Assembly (NCBI GenBank): GCA_035296325.1
Contig: DATHBD010000059.1
Location: 1 to 64,000 of the forward strand
Reading direction: 5' to 3'
Length of the DNA stretch: 64,000 nt
Source of the DNA: DATHBD01 sp035296325
GTDB taxonomy: Bacteria; Actinomycetota; Actinomycetes; Mycobacteriales; Micromonosporaceae
A program made the position numbers and the translations under genes. This document shows, one piece after another, positions 43,928 to 53,330 of this stretch. The notes beneath the pieces were generated by a model. The model ran no database searches. It was not told the DNA's origin and saw nothing but the letters and a program-made list of their open reading frames with translations. Every line of letters starts with the position of its first letter. Within the stretch, counting starts at the first letter, position 1.

Positions 43928-44686
43928 TCATTGGCCCAGCAATGGTGGGGTGTCCCATCCGGTGCCGATCAGTGAGGCGAGCACGACGATCAGGCTTTGG
44001 ACGCTGTGTGCGATGACGGTGACCCAGGTGGATCCGGTCCGTTCGCGGATCCATCCGGCCGCGATGCCGACGGTGATGGCCAGTGGCAGGAACAGCGGCG
44101 CCTGGTGAATGAGTCCGAACGCGACGCCGGTGAGCAGGATTGTCCATGTGGGCCCGATTCGCGTACGCAGCCAGGTGAAGAGCGCGCCACGGAAGAGGAG
44201 TTCCTCGGCGAGCGGGGATAGCACCAGGATCCTGATCAGGATGACGGCGGTCAGGCCGGTGGAGGCGTCGTGAAGTCGACCGTTGTCAGCGCCGACGGCG
44301 GCCAGCAGCTCGATCGCCTCCGGTAGTGAGGCGCCGGTTGGCGTCAGTGCGAGGTAGACGGCCGCCGCGACGAGGTAGGCCGCCGCCCAGGCTGTCAGTC
44401 CGAGTACGGCGGCTCGTGGGGTCGTTGGTCGCAGTCCGAGCCAGTGCTGCCGCTGTGTGGAGGTGCGGCCGAGCACGGCCAGCAGGGCGACGATGACGGT
44501 CGCGTACACGGCGGCAATGACCACTGGGGCGAGGTGGTTGAGGTCGGAGGCCCAGGACGGTGCCAGGGCTTGGGCCAGCGTCGCAGTCGCGGTGCCGACG
44601 ACGGCGGCGCCGACGATTGCGGCGGCGAGGCCCAGTAGGAGCCGGCGACCGGCCAGGGTATTGGGCGCGGTGTCGGTGCCGGTCAT
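43928..44686 (-). CDS. CPBP-family intramembrane metalloprotease
   Basis: This 252-residue membrane protein has about 7-8 helices with the CPBP/Rce1-type motifs: AEELLFRG (EExxxR, around residue 158), FGLIHQ (FxxxH) and a later HSVQS. The family cleaves membrane substrates, and some members give immunity to bacteriocins. ATG 44686 lies 1 bp after the tetR stop, so the pair is co-transcribed, and TetR probably controls both. The 283 bp between its end and the GT39 start hold no gene I can support. Confidence 0.88.
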   Translation of the reverse strand: MTGTDTAPNTLAGRRLLLGLAAAIVGAAVVGTATATLAQALAPSWASDLNHLAPVVIAAVYATVIVALLAVLGRTSTQRQHWLGLRPTTPRAAVLGLTAWAAAYLVAAAVYLALTPTGASLPEAIELLAAVGADNGRLHDASTGLTAVILIRILVLSPLAEELLFRGALFTWLRTRIGPTWTILLTGVAFGLIHQAPLFLPLAITVGIAAGWIRERTGSTWVTVIAHSVQSLIVVLASLIGTGWDTPPLLGQ

Positions 44687-44687
44687 G

Positions 44688-45314
44688 TCACTCTCCGGGA
44701 GTTGCCGAGCGTGGGATGAGGAGGTTGATCAGGCGTTCGGCGAATGCCGTGGGGTCGGCGGTGAGGCCGGAGCGGGGGTCTTCGAGGCGGGACGGTGTAG
44801 CGGTGAGGCTGAGAAACGCGTACTGCTGGCAGCCGCCGAGCAGGGCCACAGCGAGCAGCGGTGGGTCGGCGTGCGCTGGGATGCGGCCCAGGCCCTGTTC
44901 CACCGTCAGGTATCTGGTCAGGCCGTCATGGCCGATAATCGGGCCGAACTCCCGCTCTTCGACCTGGGCGCGGGCGGCGCGGACTTCCTCAGCGCCGAGG
45001 ACCTGTGGACCACTCAACGGCAGTATCTCGCCGTAGTAGCGCACGGCCGCGACCGCCAGCGCGGTCAGGTTCGTTGTCACATCGCCGAGTCCGGTGTCGC
45101 TCCACAGCCGCGCCATAGCTGCCGGCATTGGGTTGTCGATGCCTTCGGTGAAGACGGCTTTGAGCAGCGCGGCCTTGGTCGGGAAGTGGTTGAAGATGCT
45201 GCCCTCGGACACGCCAGCTGCCTCGGCGATGGCCTTGGTCGTCGCTCGTTGCAGCCCGACCGCGCGCACCACGTCGACGGCTGCACTCAGGACTCGAGCG
45301 CGCATCTCGGACAT
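44688..45314 (-). CDS. TetR-family transcriptional regulator
   Basis: From ATG 45314, with GGGAGG upstream, this is a 208-residue regulator. The HTH is clear: RVLSAAVDVVRAVGLQRATTKAIAEAAG followed by VSEGSIFNHFPTKAALLKAV. The C-terminal ligand-binding domain has unknown specificity. Two TGAG-N6-CTCA sites just upstream are likely operators, so it is probably self-repressed together with the CPBP protease gene. Confidence 0.92.
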   Translation of the reverse strand: MSEMRARVLSAAVDVVRAVGLQRATTKAIAEAAGVSEGSIFNHFPTKAALLKAVFTEGIDNPMPAAMARLWSDTGLGDVTTNLTALAVAAVRYYGEILPLSGPQVLGAEEVRAARAQVEEREFGPIIGHDGLTRYLTVEQGLGRIPAHADPPLLAVALLGGCQQYAFLSLTATPSRLEDPRSGLTADPTAFAERLINLLIPRSATPGE

Positions 45315-45332
45315 GCCATCCTCCCTCAGCGG

Positions 45333-45367
45333 TGAGCATACACTCATGACTGCTGAGCTATGACTCA
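45333..45367. promoter_or_regulatory. Tandem TGAG-N6-CTCA operators of the TetR gene
   Basis: TGAGCATACACTCA (45333-45346) and TGAGCTATGACTCA (45354-45367) are two palindromes 21 bp apart, two helical turns on the same face of DNA. They lie 19-53 bp upstream of the tetR start, where a TetR repressor would block its own promoter. Confidence 0.7.
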
Positions 45368-45540
45368 CTACTGTCGTCGCGACGGTCGGAATAAGTTCCG
45401 CGTTGATGGCAGGCTCAAAGGCCGGGGGCAATACCTCGCTGCGGGCCACCCGTGTTTATCGAGGGCTTCGGGGGCATTTCAAAACCAGATAGACACGTCG
45501 CGACCGACAGCAGCCGGAGCTTCTACGTGCCGCCGCAAAT

Positions 45541-45576
45541 CAAGCCCTGGTCAGCGGATTCGCTGGCCAGGGCTTG
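45541..45576 (-). terminator. Strong hairpin downstream of tRNA-Thr
   Basis: A 16-bp stem (45541-45556 with 45561-45576, one G-T pair) and GATT loop begin 6 bp beyond the encoded CCA end of the tRNA. This is a factor-independent-type terminator, although only ATTTG follows. Its stem core is nearly the same as that of the hairpin at 41494-41523. Confidence 0.75.
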
Positions 45577-45584
45577 ATCACTGG

Positions 45585-45657
45585 GGCCGACGAGGGGACT
45601 TGAACCCCTAACCTTCCGATTACAAGTCGGGTGCGCTACCAATTGCGCCACGTCGGC
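45585..45657 (-). tRNA. tRNA-Thr (anticodon UGU)
   Basis: On the minus strand the 7-bp acceptor stem GCCGACG/CGTCGGC closes a normal cloverleaf: D stem GCGC with loop AATTGGTA, anticodon loop CTTGTAA giving UGU, T arm AGGGGTTCAAGTCCCCT. The discriminator reads C and CCA is encoded at 45584-45582. Anticodon UGU reads ACA/ACG threonine codons. Confidence 0.95.
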
Positions 45658-45918
45658 AGAGATGACCCCTCGATCGTACGCATCGGTCGCTTACGCCGGC
45701 CGCCCGGTCCGGTACTTCCCATGCCGCCGGCTGGGCCCCTCGGCCGGGCGGGACGAGATCGTTCTATAACGGACGATACGCCGATCGACCGGCATGATCC
45801 GCTGGCGGAAATCCTACAAACGGTCTAGGTTGACTCCACCGGGCGACAAACGCGTCGCTCCGGCTACCTCCACTCGGATCGTCCGGCACGTTCCTGCCGG
45901 TGGAAGGACACCTCTGCT

Positions 45919-47013
<1,095 letters not shown>

Positions 47014-47025
47014 CGTCCTGTTCGC

Positions 47026-47063
47026 CACAGCCGCCACGGTGCCTTCGCACCGTGGCGGCTGTG
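47026..47063. terminator. 17-bp perfect hairpin after MsiK-type gene
   Basis: CACAGCCGCCACGGTGC (47026-47042) pairs exactly with 47047-47063 over a CTTC loop, 12 bp after the stop codon. It lies between this gene and the end of the converging membrane-protein gene and can act on both. Confidence 0.8.
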
Positions 47064-47086
47064 CTGTGTCCGGGGCCGGGCGGCCC

Positions 47087-47560
47087 TCACCGCTCGCCGG
47101 CGACGGTGGCGGGCCTGGGCCGGACGGCCGGTGCCGGACGGGCGGCGGCGAGCGCCCAACCGAACGCCGCGCTGGCGACCGAGAAGAGCACGATGGGCGG
47201 GGCCGGCAACAGCGACAGCGACAGGCCGAGCACCACCAGTGAGGCGGCCAGGGCGGGTCCGCTCAGCGACCGCGACGCGGTGACCAGGTCAGGGGCGGCC
47301 CGCGCCACGCGCAGGCACGCCACCCCGCCGAAGATGAGCGCGGTGGCCATGACGAGCGACATGCCCAGGTCGATGTCGCCCAGGCTGCGCCGGACTCCGG
47401 CGAACTGGACGGTGTACTCCCGCATCGCCGCCATGGCGCGGGCCCCCGCCGGGTCCTCCGGGCGCAGCGCCACGCCCGCCACCACCATCAGGTGGCCGAC
47501 GCCCGTGATGATCCACGACCAGGCGCCGACCCGGAACGGTCGCAATGCTCGATGCGACAT
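47087..47560 (-). CDS. Small membrane protein, unknown function
   Basis: This 157-residue protein has four membrane helices (SWIITGVGHLMVVAGVAL, then GMSLVMATALIFGGVACLRV, and two more). No family was recognised. Upstream lie two CTATAC-N6-GTAYAG palindromes typical of a TetR/PadR-like repressor, yet no regulator gene is next to it. Confidence 0.65.
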   Translation of the reverse strand: MSHRALRPFRVGAWSWIITGVGHLMVVAGVALRPEDPAGARAMAAMREYTVQFAGVRRSLGDIDLGMSLVMATALIFGGVACLRVARAAPDLVTASRSLSGPALAASLVVLGLSLSLLPAPPIVLFSVASAAFGWALAAARPAPAVRPRPATVAGER

Positions 47561-47613
47561 GGCACCGACCCCCTCCCGACGCCGGCATTGGCATTCCAGT
47601 GGCCAGCTGCGAT

Positions 47614-47666
47614 CTATACGATGGTGTACAGATCGAGACTAGCCCGCTCTATACGGCACTGTATAG
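47614..47666. promoter_or_regulatory. Two CTATAC-N6-GTAYAG palindromes
   Basis: CTATACGATGGTGTACAG (47614-47631) and CTATACGGCACTGTATAG (47649-47666) have the same 6-6-6 layout, 35 bp apart. They lie 54-106 bp upstream of the 157-residue membrane-protein gene. The repeated TATAC half sites suggest a dimeric repressor, which is not encoded nearby. Confidence 0.65.
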
Positions 47667-47749
47667 ATGGTGGAAGGCGTGAGGGGAGCCACACGATGGC
47701 TCCGGCCCGCACGCTCGCGGGCCCCGCAGGGGTGGGTCGAGTGAGGGCG

Positions 47750-48907
47750 TCAGGTGGCTCGGCGGCGAGCCACCTCGGCGAGGGTGACGGCAGCGGCCAC
47801 GGAGGCGTTGAGCGACTCGACCTCCGACGACATCGGGATGCTCACCAGCAGGTCACACGTCTGCGCGACGAGGCGGGACAGGCCCCGGCCCTCCGACCCG
47901 ACGACAACCACGAGCGGGCCCACTGCGGCTTCCAGGCCGTACAGCGGGGTTTCCCCGTCGGCGTCCAGCCCGACGGCGACGAAACCCCGCTCCTGGCACG
48001 CCTTGATGGTGCGGGTCAGGTTGGTGATCCGGGCGATCGGCATCCGTGCGGCGGCGCCTGCGCTGGTCCGCCAGGCGGTGGCGGTCATGCCGGCGGAGCG
48101 GCGCTCCGGCACGATCAGCCCGTGCCCGCCGAAGGCCGCCACGGAACGCACCACCGCACCCAGGTTGCGCGGGTCGGTCACCCCGTCCAGCGCCACCAGC
48201 AAGGGTGTCGGCTGCTCCATCGCGGCGGCCAGCAGGTCCTCGAACGACTCGTACGCGAACGGCGGCACCTGAATGCCGATGCCCTGGTGGAGCACGCCAC
48301 CGGTCATCCGGTCCAGCTCGGCCCGGCTCACCTCCAGGATGGCCATCCCGCGGTTTCCGGCGGTCCGTACCGCCTCGTTGACCCGCTCGTCGGCGTCGAT
48401 GCCCTGGGCCACGTACAGGGCGGTCGCGGGCACATGGGCCCGCAGCGCCTCCACCACGGGGTTGCGGCCGACGAGCAGCTCCGGCGCGTCCCGGGACGGC
48501 GTGGACTTGCGCCCCGGGGAAACCCGGGGGCCACCGCCGCCCGTGCCGGCACCGCGACCACGACCGGCGACCGCGCCGCGCGACGGGGCCGCACCGCGTA
48601 CCGCCCCGCCACCCCGGCCGGCACCGGCGCCGGCCCTGGTGACGCGCGTCGTCTGCTTCGATCCGGGCACCCCGATCTTCGGTGCGCGGCCCTCGGCGGC
48701 GGCTGCCCGCCGTTCCTTCTCCTGCTTGCGCGCCGTCTTCTCCGGCAGCTGCTCGTCGCCGGAGTACGCCTTGTGCCAGGGGCGCTCGTCGGCGGGCAGC
48801 GTCCGGCCCCGACCGGCGAGCGACTGGCGGTTCTTGCCGCCGGAGCCGGCCGGTGAGCCCTTCTTCGAGGTGGTACGCCGACTGCGGCGTTGCGAGTTAC
48901 CCGGCAT
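47750..48907 (-). CDS. rlmB: 23S rRNA (guanosine-2'-O-)methyltransferase RlmB
   Basis: This 385-residue SpoU/TrmH-type SAM methyltransferase methylates the 2'-OH of G2251 (E. coli numbering) in 23S rRNA. After about 140 basic, low-complexity residues come the substrate-binding domain (LVGRNPVVEALRA) and the knotted catalytic domain: motif 1 VTDPRNLGAVVRSVAAFG, motif 2 VVVVGSEGRGLSRLV and motif 3 IPMSSEVESLNASVAAAV. The long Arg/Gly/Lys N-terminus is usual in actinobacterial RlmB. ATG 48907 shares a base with the cysS stop (TGATG), so it is in the cysS operon. Confidence 0.93.
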   Translation of the reverse strand: MPGNSQRRSRRTTSKKGSPAGSGGKNRQSLAGRGRTLPADERPWHKAYSGDEQLPEKTARKQEKERRAAAAEGRAPKIGVPGSKQTTRVTRAGAGAGRGGGAVRGAAPSRGAVAGRGRGAGTGGGGPRVSPGRKSTPSRDAPELLVGRNPVVEALRAHVPATALYVAQGIDADERVNEAVRTAGNRGMAILEVSRAELDRMTGGVLHQGIGIQVPPFAYESFEDLLAAAMEQPTPLLVALDGVTDPRNLGAVVRSVAAFGGHGLIVPERRSAGMTATAWRTSAGAAARMPIARITNLTRTIKACQERGFVAVGLDADGETPLYGLEAAVGPLVVVVGSEGRGLSRLVAQTCDLLVSIPMSSEVESLNASVAAAVTLAEVARRRAT

Positions 48908-50340
48908 CAGACGTCACCTTCCGCTCCGGCGACGGTCCACCGTGGACCGGCCGGTGTGTCCTCGACCGCGATCCCGGCCTGGTTGAGCTGGTCGCGCACC
49001 TGGTCGGCGGCGGCCCAGTCCTTGCGCGCCCGGGCGGCGGCGCGCTGCTCCAGCGCCAGAGCCACGAGCGAGTCGACAATCCGGTGGAGATCGTCACTGG
49101 CGCCGGTGGCGGTCCACTGTGGATCCCGGGGGTTCAGACCGAGGATGCTCAGCATTGCCAGTACCGCAGCCAGAGCGCGGCCGGCCGCGACGTCGTCGCC
49201 GGCCGCGAGGCCGGCGTTGCCGTCCCGCACGGCGTCGTGGATCACCGCGATCGCCCGTGACGTGTTCAGATCGTCGTCCATCGCCTCGACGAATTCGGCT
49301 GGCAGCGCGGCCGGGCCGTGCGCGGCCAACTGCCCGAGCCGCTCCGCCGCGCGCTCGACGAAGCCCTCGATCCGCCGGAACCCCACGGCGGCCTCGCGCA
49401 GCGCCTCGTCGGAGTAGTCGATCCTGGACCGGTAGTGCGCGGCGACCAGGTAGTAGCGCAGCTCGACCGGGCGGACGCCCGCCTCGACCAGCGAGCCGAG
49501 CGAGATGACGTTGCCGGTGGACTTGCCCATCTTCGTCGCGCCGAGATTGAGCAGCGCGTGGTGCACCCAGTAGCGGGCGAAGCCGAGCCCCGCGGCGTGT
49601 GACTGGGCGATCTCGTTTTCGTGGTGCGGGAACATCAGGTCGAGCCCGCCGCCGTGGATGTCGAACTCGTCCCCGAGGTAGCGCCGGCACATCGCGGAGC
49701 ACTCGATGTGCCAGCCCGGTCGGCCCGGGCCCCATGGCGACGGCCAGGTCGCCTCCGGCGGCTCGTCGGCTTTGGCGCCCTTCCAGAGCGCGAAGTCGAG
49801 CGGGTCGCGCTTCGCCCGGCCGGCGCAGTCGGCGGCGGGCTCCATGCTGTCCGGGCGCTGCCCGGACAGGGCGCCGTACCCCGCGTAGGAGCGCACGTCG
49901 AAGTACACGTCGCCGCAGCCGTCCGGCGCCGGGTAGGCGTGACCCTTGTCGATCAGGCTGCGGATCAGCTCCTGCATCTCCGGCACATGCCCCGTGGCGC
50001 GCGGCTCGTAGGTCGGGGGAAGTACGCCGAGGGCCGCGTAGTCGGCGGCGAGGATGCGCTCGTTTGCGTACGCGATCGCCCAGAACGGTTGGCCGGCCTG
50101 CGCGGACGCGGCCAGCACCTTGTCGTCGATGTCGGTGATGTTGCGGATGAAGGTGACCTGGTAGCCGGAGTGGATCAGCCAGCGCCGCAGCACGTCGTAG
50201 TTGACGCCGGACCGCAGGTGCCCGATGTGCGGGCCGGCCTGCACGGTCAGGCCACACAGGTAGATCCCCGCCTGGCCGGGCACCCGCGGGACGAAGTCCC
50301 GCACCGAGCGGGTCGCGGTGTCGTAGAGGCGCAGCGTCAC
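48907..50340 (-). CDS. cysS: Cysteinyl-tRNA synthetase
   Basis: This 477-residue class I synthetase charges tRNA-Cys. The HIGH motif is HIGHLRSG near residue 38. The KMSKS loop is KMGKSTGN near residue 270. Zinc ligands include Cys29 in CGLTV, the Cys in ECSAMC and HHE in FPHHENEI. The short RNQ-like and anticodon-binding C-terminus is complete (QRAAARARKDWAAADQVRDQL). ATG 50340 begins the two-gene cysS-rlmB operon, an arrangement common in actinobacteria. Confidence 0.96.
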   Translation of the reverse strand: MTLRLYDTATRSVRDFVPRVPGQAGIYLCGLTVQAGPHIGHLRSGVNYDVLRRWLIHSGYQVTFIRNITDIDDKVLAASAQAGQPFWAIAYANERILAADYAALGVLPPTYEPRATGHVPEMQELIRSLIDKGHAYPAPDGCGDVYFDVRSYAGYGALSGQRPDSMEPAADCAGRAKRDPLDFALWKGAKADEPPEATWPSPWGPGRPGWHIECSAMCRRYLGDEFDIHGGGLDLMFPHHENEIAQSHAAGLGFARYWVHHALLNLGATKMGKSTGNVISLGSLVEAGVRPVELRYYLVAAHYRSRIDYSDEALREAAVGFRRIEGFVERAAERLGQLAAHGPAALPAEFVEAMDDDLNTSRAIAVIHDAVRDGNAGLAAGDDVAAGRALAAVLAMLSILGLNPRDPQWTATGASDDLHRIVDSLVALALEQRAAARARKDWAAADQVRDQLNQAGIAVEDTPAGPRWTVAGAEGDV

Positions 50341-50407
50341 GATGCCAGGGTAGCCGGCAGCACCGCCGCGAGCGCCGCCGCCATCCGCGGCGGCGCCCGC
50401 ATCACCG

Positions 50408-51799
50408 TCAGGGTCGGGTCATCCGCAGCACGTCCAGGGCCTCGTCGAGCTCCGTCTCGGTGAGCTTCCCGCCGTCGAGGTGGCCGCGCTCCACCACCAC
50501 CTGGCGAATGGTCTTGCCCTCCTTCAGGGACTGCTTCGCGATGGCGGCCGCTTCGTCGTACCCGAGGTGCCGGTTGAGCGGCGTGACGATCGAGGGCGAG
50601 CTCTCGGCGTACTCCCGGCAGATCTCGACGTTGGCCTCGAGCCCCACCACGCACCGGTCCGCCAGCATTCGACTGGTGGTGCTCAGCAACCGGATCGACT
50701 CGAGGAGGTTCCGGGCCATCACCGGCAGCATCACGTTGAGTTCGAAGTCGCCCTGGGAGCCGGCGAACGCCACGGCCGCGTCGTTGCCGATCACCTGGGC
50801 GCAGACCTGCCGGACCGCCTCCGGCACGACCGGGTTCACCTTGCCCGGCATGATCGAGGAGCCGGGCTGGAGGTCGGGCAGGCGCAATTCGCGCAGCCCG
50901 GCGCGCGGGCCGGACCCCATCCACCGGATGTCATTAGCGATCTTGTACAGCCCGACCGCGATCGTCCGCAGCTGCCCTGACGCCTCGACCAGCGCGTCCC
51001 GGGCGCCCTGCGCCTCGAAGTGGTTCCGTGCCTCGGTCAACGGCAGCTCGGTGCGCTCCGCAAGCGCGGCGATGACCTTGGCTGCGAAGCCGGGCGGGGT
51101 GTTGATCCCGGTGCCGACCGCGGTGCCGCCCAGCGGCAACTCGGCGACGCGCGGCAGCGTCGACCGCAGTCGCTCCACTCCCAGGCGCATCTGCGCGGCG
51201 TAGCCGGAGAACTCCTGGCCGAGCGTGACCGGCGTGGCGTCCATCAGGTGGGTGCGCCCGGACTTCACCACCTCGGCGAACTCGACCGCCTTGGCGTCGA
51301 GCGCGGAACGCAGGTGCTCCAGGGCGGGGATCAGGTCCGCCGTGATCGCCGCGGTGGCGGCCAGGTGGATCGAGGTGGGGAACACGTCGTTCGAGGACTG
51401 CGAGGCGTTGACGTGGTCGTTGGGGTGGACCGCGGAGCCCAGGCGGTCAGCGGCGATCGTGGCGATCACCTCGTTCGCGTTCATGTTCGACGAGGTGCCC
51501 GAGCCGGTCTGGAACACGTCGATCGGGAACTGGTCGTCGTGCCCGCCGTCGGCCACCTCGGTCGCCGCGGCGACGATGGCGTCCGCGATCGGGGCGTCCA
51601 GGACGCCCAACTCCGCGTTGACCGCCGCGGCTGCGGCCTTGATCTGGGCCAGCGCCTGGATGTGCCGGTGCTCCAGGCGCCCGCCCGAGATCGGGAAGTT
51701 CTCCACCGCCCGCTGGGTCTGCGCCCGCCACAGTGCGTCCGCCGGGACCTTGACCTCGCCCATCGTGTCGCGCTCAATCCGATATTCCATGCCCTCCAT
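50408..51799 (-). CDS. fumC: Class II fumarate hydratase
   Basis: This 463-residue enzyme interconverts fumarate and malate in the TCA cycle. The family signature GSSIMPGKVNP is at about residue 320, with FQTGSGTSSNMNANEV near residue 100 and the catalytic SGRTHLMDATP loop near 190. I chose ATG 51799 (MEGMEYRIERD) with GGAAGG upstream; ATG 51790 is possible. A longer upstream open frame is not coding. It is monocistronic on the minus strand; 67 bp separate its end from cysS. Confidence 0.95.
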   Translation of the reverse strand: MEGMEYRIERDTMGEVKVPADALWRAQTQRAVENFPISGGRLEHRHIQALAQIKAAAAAVNAELGVLDAPIADAIVAAATEVADGGHDDQFPIDVFQTGSGTSSNMNANEVIATIAADRLGSAVHPNDHVNASQSSNDVFPTSIHLAATAAITADLIPALEHLRSALDAKAVEFAEVVKSGRTHLMDATPVTLGQEFSGYAAQMRLGVERLRSTLPRVAELPLGGTAVGTGINTPPGFAAKVIAALAERTELPLTEARNHFEAQGARDALVEASGQLRTIAVGLYKIANDIRWMGSGPRAGLRELRLPDLQPGSSIMPGKVNPVVPEAVRQVCAQVIGNDAAVAFAGSQGDFELNVMLPVMARNLLESIRLLSTTSRMLADRCVVGLEANVEICREYAESSPSIVTPLNRHLGYDEAAAIAKQSLKEGKTIRQVVVERGHLDGGKLTETELDEALDVLRMTRP

Positions 51800-51975
51800 C
51801 TTGCCTTCCCGGCGATGATCATGCCGGCGGTGGTGCCCGGCGGCCGCCCGGCGGTCGCCCGGCCCACCGGACCGGGGGTCCCTGCCGTCCGCCGCGTGTC
51901 CTGGGGTCGAGTCGACGCGTTGAACCCAATAGATGCGGGGAGTGACCGATTGCTGACAGAAGTGCCAATGATCTC

Positions 51976-51991
51976 TCGTACAGGTGTACGA
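51976..51991. promoter_or_regulatory. 16-bp palindrome between fumC and hypothetical gene
   Basis: TCGTACAGGTGTACGA has 6-bp perfect arms and lies in the shared control region of divergent fumC (start 51799) and the gene at 52025. Its TCGNAC-N4-GTNCGA layout resembles actinobacterial LexA boxes (TCGAAC-N4-GTTCGA) but differs in the inner base of each arm, so another dimeric regulator is equally possible. Confidence 0.45.
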
Positions 51992-52024
51992 TCGGGCCTC
52001 GCATCCCTGAGATGGGGAGGGATC

Positions 52025-52411
52025 ATGCTGGACGCGACCGAGCGGGGAAACCACAGCAGCGGCCACAGCAGCGGCCACAGCAGCCATTCCGGCCGGGAAC
52101 TGCGGGCCTGGGAGGCGGGCTACGCCGTCCGCCGGGACTGGCCGGACGGTTCCCACGAGTTCATCGACTTCTCCGTGACCGCCGCCCAGGCCGGTGTGCG
52201 CGCCGAGCGGGACCGCGAGTACTGGCTACGCGGGCCGGTGCGCCCCCGGAGCTGGTCGGTCGTGGTGATCAGCCAACGCGACTTCACCCTGCACCTGGGG
52301 CGGCGGCAGTGCCGGGCACCCGACTGCGCCGGCGCCGGCATCGCCGTGCGCCGGCGGCACCCGGCGTCGAGCGACGGCCTGGCCGCACCGACGGACGGCC
52401 CGTCGACCTGA
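52025..52411 (+). CDS. Small conserved-looking hypothetical protein
   Basis: This 128-residue protein starts at ATG 52025 after GGGAGG. A Ser/Gly/His-rich start (SSGHSSGHSSHSG) is followed by a compact domain with LRAWEAGYAVRRDWPDGSHE and a YWLRGPVRPRSWSVVVISQ segment, then Cys-containing RRQCRAPDCAGAG. No family was recognised and no signal or membrane helix is present. The good ribosome site and codon use support a real gene. Confidence 0.6.
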   Translation: MLDATERGNHSSGHSSGHSSHSGRELRAWEAGYAVRRDWPDGSHEFIDFSVTAAQAGVRAERDREYWLRGPVRPRSWSVVVISQRDFTLHLGRRQCRAPDCAGAGIAVRRRHPASSDGLAAPTDGPST

Positions 52412-52427
52412 GCGTCGCGCGCCGGAC

Positions 52428-53330
52428 TCAGTCGCCTCGCGGCACGATGACGACCGGGCTGCGGGCGCGCCGCACCAGTCGCGACGACACCCCGCCCAGC
52501 AGCACCCGGCGTGCTGGGCCGTAACCGCGCGACCCGCAGAAGAGCACATCGATGTCGTCGGTGTCCAGATCCGCCAGTTTCTCGACCACGTCGCCGGTCA
52601 GCAGGTGGCCGGTGGCGTTGCAGGCGGCCGGCATCGCCGCGATGGCCGAGTCCAGCACGGCCTGGTACGCCTCGCGCGCGGTCGCGGTGAAGGCCTGTTC
52701 CGCGTCCACGCCGATGACCGGCATGACCACCTCGGCCGGCGCCGCGACCACCGTGTAGAGCCGCAGCTCCGCCGCGGTCCGCGCGGCGAGTCGGCTGGCG
52801 ACATCGAGCGCCGCGACGGCGTCCCGGGTGTCGAGGTAGGCCACCCCGACCCGGGTCACGTCCGGGGCGGGGCGTTCTCGCATGCCGGCCGGAGCCACCG
52901 CGACCGGGCAGACGCTGCCGGAGAGCAGCCGGTCGGCGGTGCTTCCGGCGAAGAGCTGCTGCTCGGGCGCCTTGCTCCGGGACCCGACGACGATGACCGA
53001 GGCGGCCAGCTCCTCGGCAAGGTCGTGCAGGCCGTGCGCGGCCGACGACGAGGCGACGGACCGGAATTCGACGCCCGTCGGCTCGCCGCCGATGCTGCCC
53101 CGGGCGCGATCGAGGATCTGTTCGGCGACGCGACGCCGGTCGGCGACCCACTCGGCGTCCACCCGGGCGTTGCCGATCGCCGCCGGCGCCGGGTGCACCG
53201 TTGCGACGACGATCGGCACCTCCAGCACCCGGCTGCACAGCTGGCCCAGCGTCAGCGCGTCCTCCCCGGAGGGGGTGCCGTCGAACCCGATGAGGACAGG
53301 GCCCGGGACGGCGGCGGCGGTCTCAGCCAT
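52428..53330 (-). CDS. Universal stress protein, two UspA domains
   Basis: The 300-residue protein contains two UspA folds. Domain one has VLIGFDGTPSGEDALTLG and ends VIVVGSRSKAPEQQLFAGSTADRLL, keeping a G-x2-G-x9-GS-type ATP motif. Domain two begins RVGVAYLDTRDAVAAL and ends VLFCGSRGYGPARRVLLG. Tandem Usp proteins bind ATP and respond to starvation or hypoxia in actinobacteria. Its start overlaps the end of the upstream permease gene by 8 nt, so the two are co-transcribed. Confidence 0.9.
   Translation of the reverse strand: MAETAAAVPGPVLIGFDGTPSGEDALTLGQLCSRVLEVPIVVATVHPAPAAIGNARVDAEWVADRRRVAEQILDRARGSIGGEPTGVEFRSVASSSAAHGLHDLAEELAASVIVVGSRSKAPEQQLFAGSTADRLLSGSVCPVAVAPAGMRERPAPDVTRVGVAYLDTRDAVAALDVASRLAARTAAELRLYTVVAAPAEVVMPVIGVDAEQAFTATAREAYQAVLDSAIAAMPAACNATGHLLTGDVVEKLADLDTDDIDVLFCGSRGYGPARRVLLGGVSSRLVRRARSPVVIVPRGD

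Noticed and set aside
45368..45540. Possible small gene between tetR and tRNA-Thr on the plus strand
   Set aside because: The short frame lacks a ribosome site and runs into the tRNA hairpin; it is more likely intergenic.
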